From: Vicinamibacteraceae bacterium
Lineage (GTDB): Bacteria > Acidobacteriota > Vicinamibacteria > Vicinamibacterales > JAFNAJ01
DNA: 36,633 nt
Assembly (NCBI GenBank): GCA_023384595.1
Contig: JAHDVQ010000015.1
Span: 1 to 36,633, forward strand
Direction of reading: 5' to 3'
A program made the position numbers and the translations under genes. Each line of letters opens with the position of its first letter. Positions within the stretch are counted from its first letter, which is position 1. This document shows, one piece after another, positions 7,241-15,719 of the stretch. Below the pieces are notes generated by a model. It was not told the origin of the DNA and ran no database searches. It was given only the letters and a program-made list of their open reading frames with translations.

Positions 7241-9153
7241 GCCGACGGCGGACCTCCCGGATCGGGCGGGCCCGCCGCGGCCGGCGGCGCGCTCGCCACG
7301 GTCCCCGCCAGCTCCGGCGCCTCGCGGAAGACCGCGTTCGGCCGTGCCGCCTTCAGGCGGCCGTCGACGTAGGTCATGAGGTCGACCATCTGGGTCGACG
7401 CGTTGGAGCTGGCGGCCGCGCCCTTCAGCATGATCGAGCAGAAGGGACAGCCCATGACGACGGTGTCGGCGCCCGTGCCCTGGAGCTGCTCGAAGCGCTC
7501 CTGGCTGATGCGCTTGCCCTCCTCGTGCTCCTCGAAGAGCAGGCCGCCGCCCGCCCCGCAGCAGAAGGGGTTCTCGCGGTTGCGCGCAGGCTCGACCACG
7601 GTGGCACCGACGCGGTCGAGCAGCTCGCGCGGCTCCTCGTGCGTGTGCGCGTAGCGGCCGAGGTAGCACGGATCGTGGAAGGTCACCGTCTCGGTCTTGT
7701 CGAAGCGCACGCCGTGCATCAGGTCTGCCACGAGCACCGACGAGTGCACCACCTCGGCCTCGTAGCCGAACTCGCGGTAGTCGTGCCCGATCGTCTTCAG
7801 GCAGTGCGGGCACGAGGTGACGATCTTCGTGACCCCGTGCGTCGTGAACTCCTCGATGTTCTGCGTGGCCAGCTCCTGGAACATGTACTCGTTGCCGCTC
7901 CGCTTGGCGATGTCGCCCGTGCATCGCTCCTTCGCCAGCACGCCGAAGGTGACGCCCTTCGCGCGCAGGATGTCGAACAGGGCGCGCAGCGATTTCTGGA
8001 AGTCGGCCTCGAAGGCGCCGGCGCACCCGAGCCACACGAGGAACTCGTGCTTCGAGCGGTCGAAGATCTCGACGCCGGCCGACTGCACGAACTTCTGGCG
8101 CTGGTCGTAGAGCAGGCCCCAGATGTTGCCGCGGCGCTCCAGGTTGTTGTAGACGCCGCCCAGGTAGTCGGGCGCCTCGCCGTTCGACACGAGGCCGCGG
8201 CGCGCGCCGATGATGACCGGGGTGTGCTCGATGCCGACCGGGCACTGGTTCTCGCAGGCGCCGCACGTGGTGCACTGCCACAGCACCTTCGGGTCGTAGA
8301 CCTCCGCGAGCGTCGCCTCGAGCCGGTTGGCGAGCAGCGCTTCCTCGTTCTGCAGGATCAGGCGCTTGGGATTCAGCAGCTTTCCCGTCGCGTAGGCCGG
8401 GCAGTTCTCCTGGCACCGCCCGCACTCGACGCAGGTGAAGGCGTCGAGGACGGCCTTGCGCGGCAGGTCCTTCACCGTCTCGAAGCCCACCTCCTCCTTC
8501 TCGAAGTCGAGGTTGGGCACCGTTTGCAGCACGGGCGACTTCAGGAAGACGGTGATGGGCGCCAGCAGCAGGTGCAGGTGCTTCGAGTTCGGGATGAGGC
8601 CGAGGAACGTGAAGATGATGACCATGTGCAGCCACCAGTTCACGCGCTCGGCCGGGCCGGGCTCGATGACGAGGTCGATGAGGAACGTCACCATGAGCGC
8701 GGCGATGAAGGCATCGATGAGCACCGACTCCTTCGACACCGTCGCGCCGAGCTCCGGCGGCTGCACGAATGCCCGGCGCACCAGCAGGTACGCGATGCCC
8801 GCGATGACCAGCAGGCTGAAGGGCACCAGCGCGAGCTTGTAGTAGTAGAACGCCCGCGTCTCGGAGAGATCCGCGATGCCGAGGCCGTGGAGCGTCTCCA
8901 CGGCCGTGTAGAGGCCGAAGGCGACGAATCCCCAGAAGACGAACAGGTGCGCGAAGCCGACGACCGGCTTGGCGCCAATCACCTTCGACTGGAAGACGAC
9001 CTCGCCGAAGAAGCGCATCAGCCGGGCGCCGAGGCCGTCGGTCGAGATGTTGTCGGCCGCCCGGACGTAGAGCCGCGTGCGGTGGGCCATCTGCTGGCCG
9101 AACCACGCGAGGCTCGCGATGACGACGAGCCAGAAGAGCACGACTTCGAGCAT
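7237..9153 (-). CDS. Membrane Fe-S oxidoreductase, probable ETF:menaquinone oxidoreductase
   Basis: A 638-residue protein with an N-terminal membrane part of five or six helices (residues about 1 to 215, including FAHLFVFWGFVAFGLYTAVE and WWLHMVIIFTFLGLIPNSKHLHLLL), with histidines suited to bind heme b. A ferredoxin-like pair follows (CVECGRCQENCP and CTTCGACENQCP, two 4Fe-4S), then two CCG domains of the heterodisulfide-reductase type (LGCAGAF, CPHCLKTIGHDY, HDPCYLGRY, CCGAGGG, GCPFCSIML). Proteins of this design beside etfAB pass electrons from the ETF to menaquinone during acyl-CoA oxidation. The position just after etfB-etfA fits that role. The ATG at 9153 has AGGGAAA upstream. The C-terminal 30 residues are a Pro/Ala/Gly tail of no known role. 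Confidence 0.88.
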   Translation of the reverse strand: MLEVVLFWLVVIASLAWFGQQMAHRTRLYVRAADNISTDGLGARLMRFFGEVVFQSKVIGAKPVVGFAHLFVFWGFVAFGLYTAVETLHGLGIADLSETRAFYYYKLALVPFSLLVIAGIAYLLVRRAFVQPPELGATVSKESVLIDAFIAALMVTFLIDLVIEPGPAERVNWWLHMVIIFTFLGLIPNSKHLHLLLAPITVFLKSPVLQTVPNLDFEKEEVGFETVKDLPRKAVLDAFTCVECGRCQENCPAYATGKLLNPKRLILQNEEALLANRLEATLAEVYDPKVLWQCTTCGACENQCPVGIEHTPVIIGARRGLVSNGEAPDYLGGVYNNLERRGNIWGLLYDQRQKFVQSAGVEIFDRSKHEFLVWLGCAGAFEADFQKSLRALFDILRAKGVTFGVLAKERCTGDIAKRSGNEYMFQELATQNIEEFTTHGVTKIVTSCPHCLKTIGHDYREFGYEAEVVHSSVLVADLMHGVRFDKTETVTFHDPCYLGRYAHTHEEPRELLDRVGATVVEPARNRENPFCCGAGGGLLFEEHEEGKRISQERFEQLQGTGADTVVMGCPFCSIMLKGAAASSNASTQMVDLMTYVDGRLKAARPNAVFREAPELAGTVASAPPAAAGPPDPGGPPSA

Positions 9154-9177
9154 GATGGCGTTTCCCTGCTGGGGGCG

Positions 9178-9205
9178 CGGGAGGACGTCAGGGCCCGTCC
9201 TCCCG
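9178..9205 (-). terminator. Strong hairpin between etfA and the Fe-S oxidoreductase gene
   Basis: A perfect 10-bp stem pairs 9178 to 9187 (CGGGAGGACG on +) with 9196 to 9205, with an 8-base loop. A second, 7-bp GC stem (9221 to 9227 with 9234 to 9240) lies directly after the etfA stop. Neither is followed by a run of T on the minus strand, so they are terminator-like or attenuating hairpins rather than classical intrinsic terminators. Confidence 0.4.
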
Positions 9206-9241
9206 GGTGTCCGTCCGTGCGCGGCCGGGCCGACGGCCGCG

Positions 9242-10201
9242 TCAGGCCTTCAGCGCGGTGATGATCGCCGGCACGACCTCGAAGAGATCCCCGGTGATGC
9301 CGTAATCGGCAATCTCGAAGATCGGCGCCTCGGGATCCTTGTTGATGGCCACGATCGTGCGGCTCCCCTTCATGCCGACGACGTGCTGGATCGCCCCCGA
9401 GATACCGAGCGCGAGATAGAGCTTCGGCGCCACGGTCTGGCCGGAGCTGCCGATCTGCCGGTCCATCGGCAGCCAGCCCGCGTCGCAGATGGGCCGTGAG
9501 GCCGCCAGCTCCGCCTGCAGCGCCGCGGCGAGCTCCTTCGCCATCTCGAGGTGCTCGGGCGCCTTGATGCCGCGCCCAACCGAGACGATGCGTTCGGCCT
9601 GCGAGAGGTCGACGGCCTGCTTCGCTTCCTGGAACGGCGCCTCGGGCCGCTGGCGGATGGCCGCCGGATCGACGGCCGCGTCGACGGCGCGAACCGGGGC
9701 GGCCGTGTCGCCGCGCACGAGCGCGTCCACCTTGAAGGCGCCGATCTGGAACGACACGAGGTGCGGCGCCGGCCCCTCGGCGACGACGTCCGCGACGACC
9801 TTCGCCTGGAACATTGGCCGCGTGAACGCGAGCCCGTCGCCGTGCGGCTTGGCCGCGACGACGTCGGTGATGAGCGCGCGATCGAGCCGGGCGGCGAGCG
9901 CCGGCGCGAAGTCGCGGGTCTGATAGGTATGGGTGAAGAAGACGTGCGCGGGCGCTTCGGCCGCGATGAACGCGGCCAGCGCCTGCACGAAGCCGTCGGC
10001 CGTGTAGGCCTCGAGCGAGGCGTGCTCGACGCGCACGACCTCGTCGACCTTCGCCGCGGCGAGCTCCGCCGCGGCCGCCTCGAGGCCCTGTCCGAGAAGC
10101 GCCACCTTGACCGGGCCTCCGAGGCCCTGGGCGGCGATGATGGGCTCCCAGCTGGCGCGATTCAGCTTGCCGTCGCGCTGTTCGGCAATGACGAGCACCA
10201 T
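9242..10201 (-). CDS. etfA: Electron transfer flavoprotein alpha subunit
   Basis: A 319-residue protein, normal for EtfA, which binds FAD and with EtfB accepts electrons from acyl-CoA dehydrogenases. N-terminal half: [20 protein letters not shown], a typical start. The C-terminal FAD-binding half shows [86 protein letters not shown] and LFEVVPAI. It starts with ATG 2 bases after the etfB stop. Followed by a hairpin and then the membrane Fe-S oxidoreductase, its likely electron acceptor. Confidence 0.96.
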   Translation of the reverse strand: MVLVIAEQRDGKLNRASWEPIIAAQGLGGPVKVALLGQGLEAAAAELAAAKVDEVVRVEHASLEAYTADGFVQALAAFIAAEAPAHVFFTHTYQTRDFAPALAARLDRALITDVVAAKPHGDGLAFTRPMFQAKVVADVVAEGPAPHLVSFQIGAFKVDALVRGDTAAPVRAVDAAVDPAAIRQRPEAPFQEAKQAVDLSQAERIVSVGRGIKAPEHLEMAKELAAALQAELAASRPICDAGWLPMDRQIGSSGQTVAPKLYLALGISGAIQHVVGMKGSRTIVAINKDPEAPIFEIADYGITGDLFEVVPAIITALKA

Positions 10202-10203
10202 GG

Positions 10204-10965
10204 CTAGAACACCCTCGCTTCCTCGCGGAGCACGCGTACGAGCTCCTTGGCCGCCTCGTCGGGCGCCCCGGCGATCATGCGGGTCTGCTTGCTCTTCTCC
10301 GGGAAATACAGGCTCACGATCCGCTGCCGCGCGGCGAGATCGGCCGGCGCCGCGACGCTGCGGATCTCCTTCTTCTTGGCGGCCATGATGCCCTTGAGCG
10401 TCGCGTACCGCAGCTGGTTGATGCCGCTCTGGATGGTGAGCAGCGCGGGCAGCGGGAGGCGGATCCACTGGAACCAGCCGCCTTCGAGCTCGCGCTTCAC
10501 GCGCAGCCCGCCGTCCTCGACGGCCACGTCCATCGTGATGGTGCTGTGGGCGAGCCCCAGGCGCTCGGCCAGCACGACGCCCACCTGCCCGAAGCCCTGA
10601 TCGTCGGACTGGAGGCCCGTGAGCACGAGGTCGAAGTGCTCGTCGCGGAGCGCCGCGGCGAGCGCCCCGGCCACGACGAACGCGTCGGCCGAGGCGAGCG
10701 CCCCGTCCTCGACGTGGATGGCGCGATCGGCGCCGCGCGCCAGCGCCTCGCGCAGCGCCTGGACGACGCGCGACGGGCCGGCGGAACAAACCACGACCTC
10801 GCCGCCGTGCTGCTCCTTGAGCCGCAGGGCCGCTTCGAGGGCGTAGGCATCGGGCTCGTTCAGCTCGAACGAGGCGTCCTGGTCTCGAATCCAGGTCTTG
10901 TCGTCGCTGAGGCGCAGTTGCCACTCGCGTCCCACGACCTGCTTGATGCACACCGCGATTTTCAT
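10204..10965 (-). CDS. etfB: Electron transfer flavoprotein beta subunit
   Basis: A 253-residue protein, usual for EtfB, which binds AMP and partners EtfA. It starts MKIAVCIKQVVG, then shows LNEPDAYALEAALRLKEQHGGEV, GADRAIHVED, DLVLTGLQSDDQGFGQVGVVLAERLGL and a C-terminal KGIMAAKKKEI segment, the family's conserved end region. ATG with GAGAGG 3 to 4 bases upstream. It lies 84 bases after fabF, with a GC hairpin in the gap, so it may be partly separated from the fab genes in expression. Confidence 0.96.
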   Translation of the reverse strand: MKIAVCIKQVVGREWQLRLSDDKTWIRDQDASFELNEPDAYALEAALRLKEQHGGEVVVCSAGPSRVVQALREALARGADRAIHVEDGALASADAFVVAGALAAALRDEHFDLVLTGLQSDDQGFGQVGVVLAERLGLAHSTITMDVAVEDGGLRVKRELEGGWFQWIRLPLPALLTIQSGINQLRYATLKGIMAAKKKEIRSVAAPADLAARQRIVSLYFPEKSKQTRMIAGAPDEAAKELVRVLREEARVF

Positions 10966-11004
10966 AGGCCTCTCGCCGTACGGGAATGAATGCGGGGGCG
11001 GGAA

Positions 11005-11026
11005 GCGGGCCGCCCGCGCGGCCCGC
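11005..11026 (-). terminator. GC hairpin between fabF and etfB
   Basis: GCGGGCCG (11005 to 11012) pairs perfectly with CGGCCCGC (11019 to 11026) around a 6-base loop. It lies 24 bases beyond the fabF stop and about 40 bases before the etfB start. No T run follows on the minus strand, so termination would be partial or factor-assisted. Confidence 0.4.
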
Positions 11027-11049
11027 GCAAACGACGCCGGAGCGCGCGG

Positions 11050-12294
11050 CTACGCGGCGTCGGGGTTTCGGAACAACAGCGCGGCGTTGGTCCCGCCGAA
11101 GCCGAACGAGTTGGACATCGCATACCCGATCGCTCGCTCGCGCCGCGTGTGCGGCACGAAATCGAGGTCGCAACCCTCCTCCGGGTTGTCGAGGTTCACC
11201 GTCGGCGGCGCCACCTGGTCGCGCAGGGCGAGCACGGCCAGGCCCGCCTCGAGTCCGCCGGCGGCCCCGAGCAGGTGCCCCGTCATCGACTTGGTCGACG
11301 ACACCAGCAGGCGTGCCGCGTGGTCGCCGAAGCACCGCTTGATGGCGACGACCTCGGTCGGATCGTTGATGGGCGTCGAGGTGCCGTGCGCGTTGATGTA
11401 GTCGACGACCGCCGGCGGCACGCCCGCCTTGTCGAGCGCCATCTGCATCACCCGCACCGCGCCGTCGCCGTCCTCCGGCTGGCCGGTCATGTGATAGGCG
11501 TCGGAGGTCAGGCCGTAGCCGACCACCTCGGCGAGCACGCGCGCCCCGCGGGCCCGCGCGAACTCGTACTCCTCGAGCACCAGGACGCCGGCCCCCTCGC
11601 CCATCACGAACCCGTCGCGGTCGCGGTCGAACGGCCGGCTCGCGCGCTCGGGCTCGTCGTTGCGGGTGGACATGGCGCGCATGGCGGCGAACCCGCCGAT
11701 GCCCATGGGCGTGATGGCCGCCTCGGAACCGCCGGCGATCATGACGTCGGCATCGCCCCGCCGGATGATCTCGAACGCGTCGCCGACGGCGTGCGCCGAG
11801 GCCGAGCAGGCCGTGCACGTCGCCGAGTTGGGCCCCTTGGCGCCGAAGCGGATCGACACCTGCCCGGCCGCCAGGTTGATGATGGCCGAGGGGATGAAGA
11901 AGGGGGAGATCTTGCGCGGGCCGCCCTCGATGAGGGCGCGGTGCTCGCGCTCGATGGTCTGGAAGCCGCCGATGCCCGACGCCACGAACACGCCGACGCG
12001 CGTGGCGATGTCGGGCGTCACCCGCAGCCCGGCGTCGTCGACGGCGAACTGCGCGGCGGCGATCGCGAAGTGGATGAAGACGTCCATCTTCTTGACGTCC
12101 TTCTTCTCCACGAACGCGAGCGGATCGAAGCCCTTCACCTCGCCCGCGATGCGCGTGGCGAACTGCGAGGCGTCGAACCGCGTGATGGGACCGATGCCGC
12201 TGCGGCCCGCGAGCACCGACGACCAGGTCGCCTCGGTGCCCACGCCGAGCGGCGACACGAGCCCGACGCCCGTGACGACCACTCGTCTGGTCAA
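11050..12294 (-). CDS. fabF: 3-oxoacyl-[acyl-carrier-protein] synthase II
   Basis: A 414-residue condensing enzyme that extends acyl-ACP with malonyl-ACP. The catalytic triad is intact and falls at the same numbers as in E. coli FabF: Cys163 in CTACSAS, His303 in NAHGTSTP, His340 in GHLLGAAG. It also has VTGVGLVSPLG at the N-terminus and NSFGFGGTNAALLF at the C-terminus. The reading frame starts with TTG at 12294; no ATG lies nearby, a GTG four codons in would cut into the conserved N-terminal strand, and AGGGGG overlapping the acpP stop is well placed for the TTG. It follows acpP by 8 bases. Confidence 0.96.
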   Translation of the reverse strand: MTRRVVVTGVGLVSPLGVGTEATWSSVLAGRSGIGPITRFDASQFATRIAGEVKGFDPLAFVEKKDVKKMDVFIHFAIAAAQFAVDDAGLRVTPDIATRVGVFVASGIGGFQTIEREHRALIEGGPRKISPFFIPSAIINLAAGQVSIRFGAKGPNSATCTACSASAHAVGDAFEIIRRGDADVMIAGGSEAAITPMGIGGFAAMRAMSTRNDEPERASRPFDRDRDGFVMGEGAGVLVLEEYEFARARGARVLAEVVGYGLTSDAYHMTGQPEDGDGAVRVMQMALDKAGVPPAVVDYINAHGTSTPINDPTEVVAIKRCFGDHAARLLVSSTKSMTGHLLGAAGGLEAGLAVLALRDQVAPPTVNLDNPEEGCDLDFVPHTRRERAIGYAMSNSFGFGGTNAALLFRNPDAA

Positions 12295-12302
12295 GCGGCC
12301 CC

Positions 12303-12548
12303 CTACTTCTTGGCCTTGGCGTGCGCCTCGATGTAGGCGACGGCCTCCTTGACCTTCGTGATCTTCTCGGCCTCGTCGTCGGGGATCTCGATGTCGAAGG
12401 CCTCCTCGAGCGCCATCACCAGCTCGACGACGTCGAGCGAGTCGGCGCCGAGGTCCTCCTGGAAGGAGGCATCGGCCGTGACCTCCTCCTCGTCGACCCC
12501 GAGCTGCTCCACGATGATGCTCTTGACCTTGTCAGCTACTGACGACAT
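12303..12548 (-). CDS. acpP: Acyl carrier protein
   Basis: An 81-residue acidic protein that carries growing acyl chains on a phosphopantetheine arm. The arm attaches to Ser37 in the DSL motif ([17 protein letters not shown]). It starts [17 protein letters not shown] at an ATG with a strong GGAGG 5 bases upstream, in line with the high expression expected of ACP. The helix [18 protein letters not shown] is typical. It lies between fabG and fabF, the usual order. Confidence 0.97.
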   Translation of the reverse strand: MSSVADKVKSIIVEQLGVDEEEVTADASFQEDLGADSLDVVELVMALEEAFDIEIPDDEAEKITKVKEAVAYIEAHAKAKK

Positions 12549-12590
12549 CCACGCCTCCGTATTCGGTTCTGCGCGCCCTGGCGGGCGACC

Positions 12591-13334
12591 TTACATGTAC
12601 ATCCCGCCGTTGACGGCGAGCACCTGCCCCGTGATGTAGCCCGCCGCGTCGGAGGCGAGAAACCGCACCGCCGCCGCGACGTCCTCTGGCGCGCCGAGCC
12701 GCCCCAGCGGCACCTGCGCCGCCCAGGAGGCGTGCGCCTCCGCCGAAATGGCGCGGGTCATGTCGGTGTCGATGAGCCCCGGCGCCACGACGTTCACCGT
12801 GATCTGCCGCGACGCCAGCTCCCGCGCCAGCGACTTGGCGAAGCCGATGAGCCCCGCCTTCGACGCCGCGTAGTTCGCCTGGCCGGCGTTGCCCGTCTGC
12901 CCCACCACCGAGCTGATGAAGATCAGGCGCCCGGCGCGCTGCTTCATCATCGGCTTGATGACCGCCTGCGTGCACTGGAACGCGCCACCGAGGTTCGTCG
13001 CCAGCACGGCATCCCAGTCGTCCCGCTTCATGCGCAACAGCAGCTGGTCGCGGGTGATTCCGGCATTATTGACGAGAACGTCGATTCGGCCAAATCGCTC
13101 GAGCACCGTGTCGACGAGCGCCGTCACCGACGCCGGATCGGTCACCTCGAGCGGCAGGGCGAGGGCCGTCCCGCCCGCGGCGGTGATGGCCTGCGCCGTC
13201 TCGTCCGCGTGCTGCCCGCGCGCGGCGGCCACGACCGTGGCGCCACCCTCCGCGAGCGCGATCGCGGTCGCCCGGCCGATGCCGCGCGAGGCGCCCGTGA
13301 CCAGGGCGATGCGTCCTGAGAGATCGAAGCTCAC
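12591..13334 (-). CDS. fabG: 3-oxoacyl-[acyl-carrier-protein] reductase
   Basis: A 247-residue short-chain dehydrogenase that reduces 3-oxoacyl-ACP with NADPH. Cofactor motif TGASRGIG (13 to 20), NNAG (89 to 92), and the catalytic set Asn114, Ser142, Tyr155 and Lys159 (YAASK). The C-terminal GYITGQVLAVNGGMYM is typical of FabG. The GTG start at 13334 overlaps the fabD stop (GTGA), giving translational coupling. Its place between fabD and acpP makes the FabG role much more likely than a generic SDR. Confidence 0.95.
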   Translation of the reverse strand: MSFDLSGRIALVTGASRGIGRATAIALAEGGATVVAAARGQHADETAQAITAAGGTALALPLEVTDPASVTALVDTVLERFGRIDVLVNNAGITRDQLLLRMKRDDWDAVLATNLGGAFQCTQAVIKPMMKQRAGRLIFISSVVGQTGNAGQANYAASKAGLIGFAKSLARELASRQITVNVVAPGLIDTDMTRAISAEAHASWAAQVPLGRLGAPEDVAAAVRFLASDAAGYITGQVLAVNGGMYM

Positions 13335-14278
13335 GAGTGGGGGAACAGCGCCTCCAACGCCGGGGTGCCGAGGTGCTGCTCGGTGTTGAGTACCGTCGCT
13401 TCCGGGTCGATTTTCTTCACCAACCCGCTCAAGACCGTCCCCGGACCTACTTCAACATACGTGCGGACGCCCTCGGATGCAAGGCGCCGCACGACCTCTT
13501 CCCACCGCACGGGACGCGACACCTGCGCGACGAGCGCGTCGATGGCCGCCGCCGCGTCGCGCTTGGGCTCGGCATCGACGTTGGCCACGACGGGCATGCG
13601 CGGGTCGCGCGCGGCGGCACCGCGCAGCGCGGGCTCGAGGCGCGCTTCGGCCGGCTGCATGAGGGCGCAGTGGAAGGGGGCGCTCACGGGCAGCGGAATG
13701 GCGCGCCGCGCGCCCAATGCCTTCGCGCGCTCGGCGGCGCGCGCGACGGCCTCGGCGTGCCCCGCAATCACCACCTGGCCCGGCGCATTCAGGTTCGCCG
13801 GGCTCACCACCTGCCCGCCGGCAGCGTCCGCGCAGGCCTGCGCGACCAGCGGTGCGTCGAGACCCAGGATGGCGGCCATCGCCCCCTCGCCCACCGGCAC
13901 GGCCTCCTGCATGTACTGCCCCCGGCGCCGGACCAGCCGCACGGCGTCGGCGAACTCGAGGGTGCCCGCCACCACGTGCGCCGAGTACTCGCCCAGGCTG
14001 TGGCCGGCCACGAAGTCGGGCACCAAACCGCGCGCGGCGAGCACGCGCGCGGCGGCCACGCTGGTCGCCAGGATCGCGGGCTGCGTGTTCTCGGTGAGCA
14101 CGAGGCGCTCGTCGGGCCCCTCGAAACAGAGACCGCTCAGCGACTCTCCCAGCGCCCGGTCGGCCTCGTCGAACGCCGCGCGGGCCTCGGGATAGGCCTC
14201 GGCGAGAGCGCGGCCCATGCCCACCTTCTGGGCACCCTGGCCGGGAAACAGGAACGCGAGCTTGTCGGGCATCGGCAT
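13331..14278 (-). CDS. fabD: Malonyl-CoA:ACP transacylase
   Basis: A 315-residue enzyme that moves malonyl from CoA to ACP. The nucleophile is Ser94 in GHSLGEYSA, with its partner His203 in SAPFHCALM; the N-terminal FLFPGQGAQKVGMG is the usual glycine loop, and VEVGPGTVLSGLVKKI the usual C-terminal segment. ATG at 14278 (a second ATG, two codons on, is possible). There is no clear ribosome binding site: the upstream DNA is a heptamer array ending 6 bases before the start. The fab order here is plsX-fabD-fabG-acpP-fabF, without the fabH often found between plsX and fabD. Confidence 0.95.
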   Translation of the reverse strand: MPMPDKLAFLFPGQGAQKVGMGRALAEAYPEARAAFDEADRALGESLSGLCFEGPDERLVLTENTQPAILATSVAAARVLAARGLVPDFVAGHSLGEYSAHVVAGTLEFADAVRLVRRRGQYMQEAVPVGEGAMAAILGLDAPLVAQACADAAGGQVVSPANLNAPGQVVIAGHAEAVARAAERAKALGARRAIPLPVSAPFHCALMQPAEARLEPALRGAAARDPRMPVVANVDAEPKRDAAAAIDALVAQVSRPVRWEEVVRRLASEGVRTYVEVGPGTVLSGLVKKIDPEATVLNTEQHLGTPALEALFPHS

Positions 14279-14284
14279 GGTCTG

Positions 14285-14361
14285 GGCGTTAGGCGTTAGG
14301 CGTTAGGCGTTAGGCGTTAGGCGTTAGGCGTTAGGCGTTGGGCGGTGGGCGTCAGGCGTTG
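14285..14361. repeat. Heptamer tandem array GGCGTTA between plsX and fabD
   Basis: Eleven contiguous 7-bp units: seven exact GGCGTTA copies (14285 to 14333), then GGCGTTG, GGCGGTG, GGCGTCA and GGCGTTG. On the coding (minus) strand the units read TAACGCC. The array fills most of the 114-base gap between plsX and fabD and ends 6 bases from the fabD ATG, leaving no normal ribosome binding site. The near-identity of the copies closest to fabD points to recent duplication. It resembles the array at 36515 to 36587 (GGCRTCC units). Confidence 0.95.
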
Positions 14362-14392
14362 AGCGCGGCAGCAGGGCGATGGCGTCGGACGT

Positions 14393-15433
14393 TCACGCGC
14401 CCGGGGCGGCCGGCGCGTCGGCGGTCGCCTCGGGCTGGCACGAGTCGGCCACCTCGCGCGCCAGCCGCTCGAGCAGGCCGCAACGCGCGAGGTCGGCGGT
14501 CTTCACGATGCCGTTCGACACGGCGTGCGACGACGACCGGCCGTGACCGACCATGCACAGACCGTTGACGCCCAACAGCGGGGCCGCGCCGTACTCGGCC
14601 GGGTCCATCCGCCGTCGAAAGTCCGCGAACGCGCCGCGCGACAGGAGGTAGCCAAGCTGACCCTGCAGCGTGCTCCGCAGCGCGTCGGTCAACATGCGGT
14701 CGAGCGCGTCGACGACACCCTCGCTCACCTTGAGCGCGATGTTGCCCGTGAAGCCGTCGCACACGATGACGTCGGCCTCGCCGCGAAACACGTCGCGCGC
14801 TTCGACGTTGCCCGTGAAGCGCAGCCCCGACTCCTTGAGCAGGCGATGGGCCTCGCGCACGAGGTCGGTACCCTTGGTCGCCTCCTCGCCGATCGAGAGG
14901 AGCCCGACGGTGGGCGACTCGAGGTTGAAGGCCAGCCGCGCATAGGCGGCGCCCATCATGGCGAACTGCACGAGGTGCTGGGGGCGGCACTCGATCGTCG
15001 CGCCCGCGTCGACGAGCACCGCGGTGCCGCGTTCTGTGGGGATCGGGGCGGCGAGCCCCGGCCTGTCGACGCCGGGAAGGCGCCCGAAGACCGCGTGCGC
15101 GGCCACCATCGTCGCGCCGGTGTGCCCGGCGCTGAAGACACCGGCGGCCTCGCCCCGGGTCACCGCCTCGAGGGCCACGCGGATGGAGGCGGCACGCTTG
15201 CTGCGCAGGACCGTCGTCGAGGCCTCGTCCATGGCGACGACCTCGTCGGCGTCGAGCAGCAGGATGTCGTGGGTGGAGCCGGGGACGGCGTCGAGACGGG
15301 CGAGCTCGGACTCGATGTCGGGCCGCCGGCCGACCAGGAGGACGGGAACGCCCCGGCCGACGGCGTCGACGGCCCCTTCAACGACGCTGCGGGGAGCGTG
15401 GTCGCCCCCCATGGCATCGACCGCGATGCGCAT
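14393..15433 (-). CDS. plsX: Phosphate acyltransferase PlsX
   Basis: A 346-residue enzyme that turns acyl-ACP into acyl-phosphate, the acyl donor for PlsY in phospholipid synthesis. It begins RIAVDAMGGDHAP, the family signature, and continues with SAGHTGATMVAAH, GLLSIGEEATKGTDLVREAHRLL, FTGNVEARDVFRGEADVIVCDGFTGNIALK and a C-terminal GVNGLCMVGHGRSS. Length is normal. It starts with ATG 42 bases after rpmF, in the common yceD-rpmF-plsX-fab order. Confidence 0.96.
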   Translation of the reverse strand: MRIAVDAMGGDHAPRSVVEGAVDAVGRGVPVLLVGRRPDIESELARLDAVPGSTHDILLLDADEVVAMDEASTTVLRSKRAASIRVALEAVTRGEAAGVFSAGHTGATMVAAHAVFGRLPGVDRPGLAAPIPTERGTAVLVDAGATIECRPQHLVQFAMMGAAYARLAFNLESPTVGLLSIGEEATKGTDLVREAHRLLKESGLRFTGNVEARDVFRGEADVIVCDGFTGNIALKVSEGVVDALDRMLTDALRSTLQGQLGYLLSRGAFADFRRRMDPAEYGAAPLLGVNGLCMVGHGRSSSHAVSNGIVKTADLARCGLLERLAREVADSCQPEATADAPAAPGA

Positions 15434-15475
15434 CGTCTGTGGCGCGGCGCCGTGTGGGCCGCCGCGCGCCAGCGC

Positions 15476-15658
15476 CTAGTCCTCGTCGACCGGACGCACC
15501 TGCCGGCCGCGGTAGTAGCCGCAGTTCGGGCACACGAGGTGCGGCAGCTTCCGCTCGTGGCACTGGGGGCACTCGCTCAGACCCACCGGCTGCAGCGCGT
15601 CGTGCGTGCGCCGCTTGGCCGTGCGGGTCTTCGAGTGACGTCGTTTCGGATTTGGCAT
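15476..15658 (-). CDS. rpmF: 50S ribosomal protein L32
   Basis: A 60-residue large-subunit protein. It begins with the basic PNPKRRHSKTRTAKRRTHDAL and has the zinc-ribbon form with two C-x2-C pairs (CPQC and CPNC), so it is the Cys-containing, zinc-binding type of L32. ATG start with purine-rich GAGAGG upstream. Location between yceD and plsX is the usual one and links ribosome supply to lipid synthesis. Confidence 0.97.
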   Translation of the reverse strand: MPNPKRRHSKTRTAKRRTHDALQPVGLSECPQCHERKLPHLVCPNCGYYRGRQVRPVDED

Positions 15659-15719
15659 GACTCTCTACCTCTCTCGGTCCCGGCCGGCGCCTGGCACCCG
15701 GTCCGGCAAGGGCCCATCG

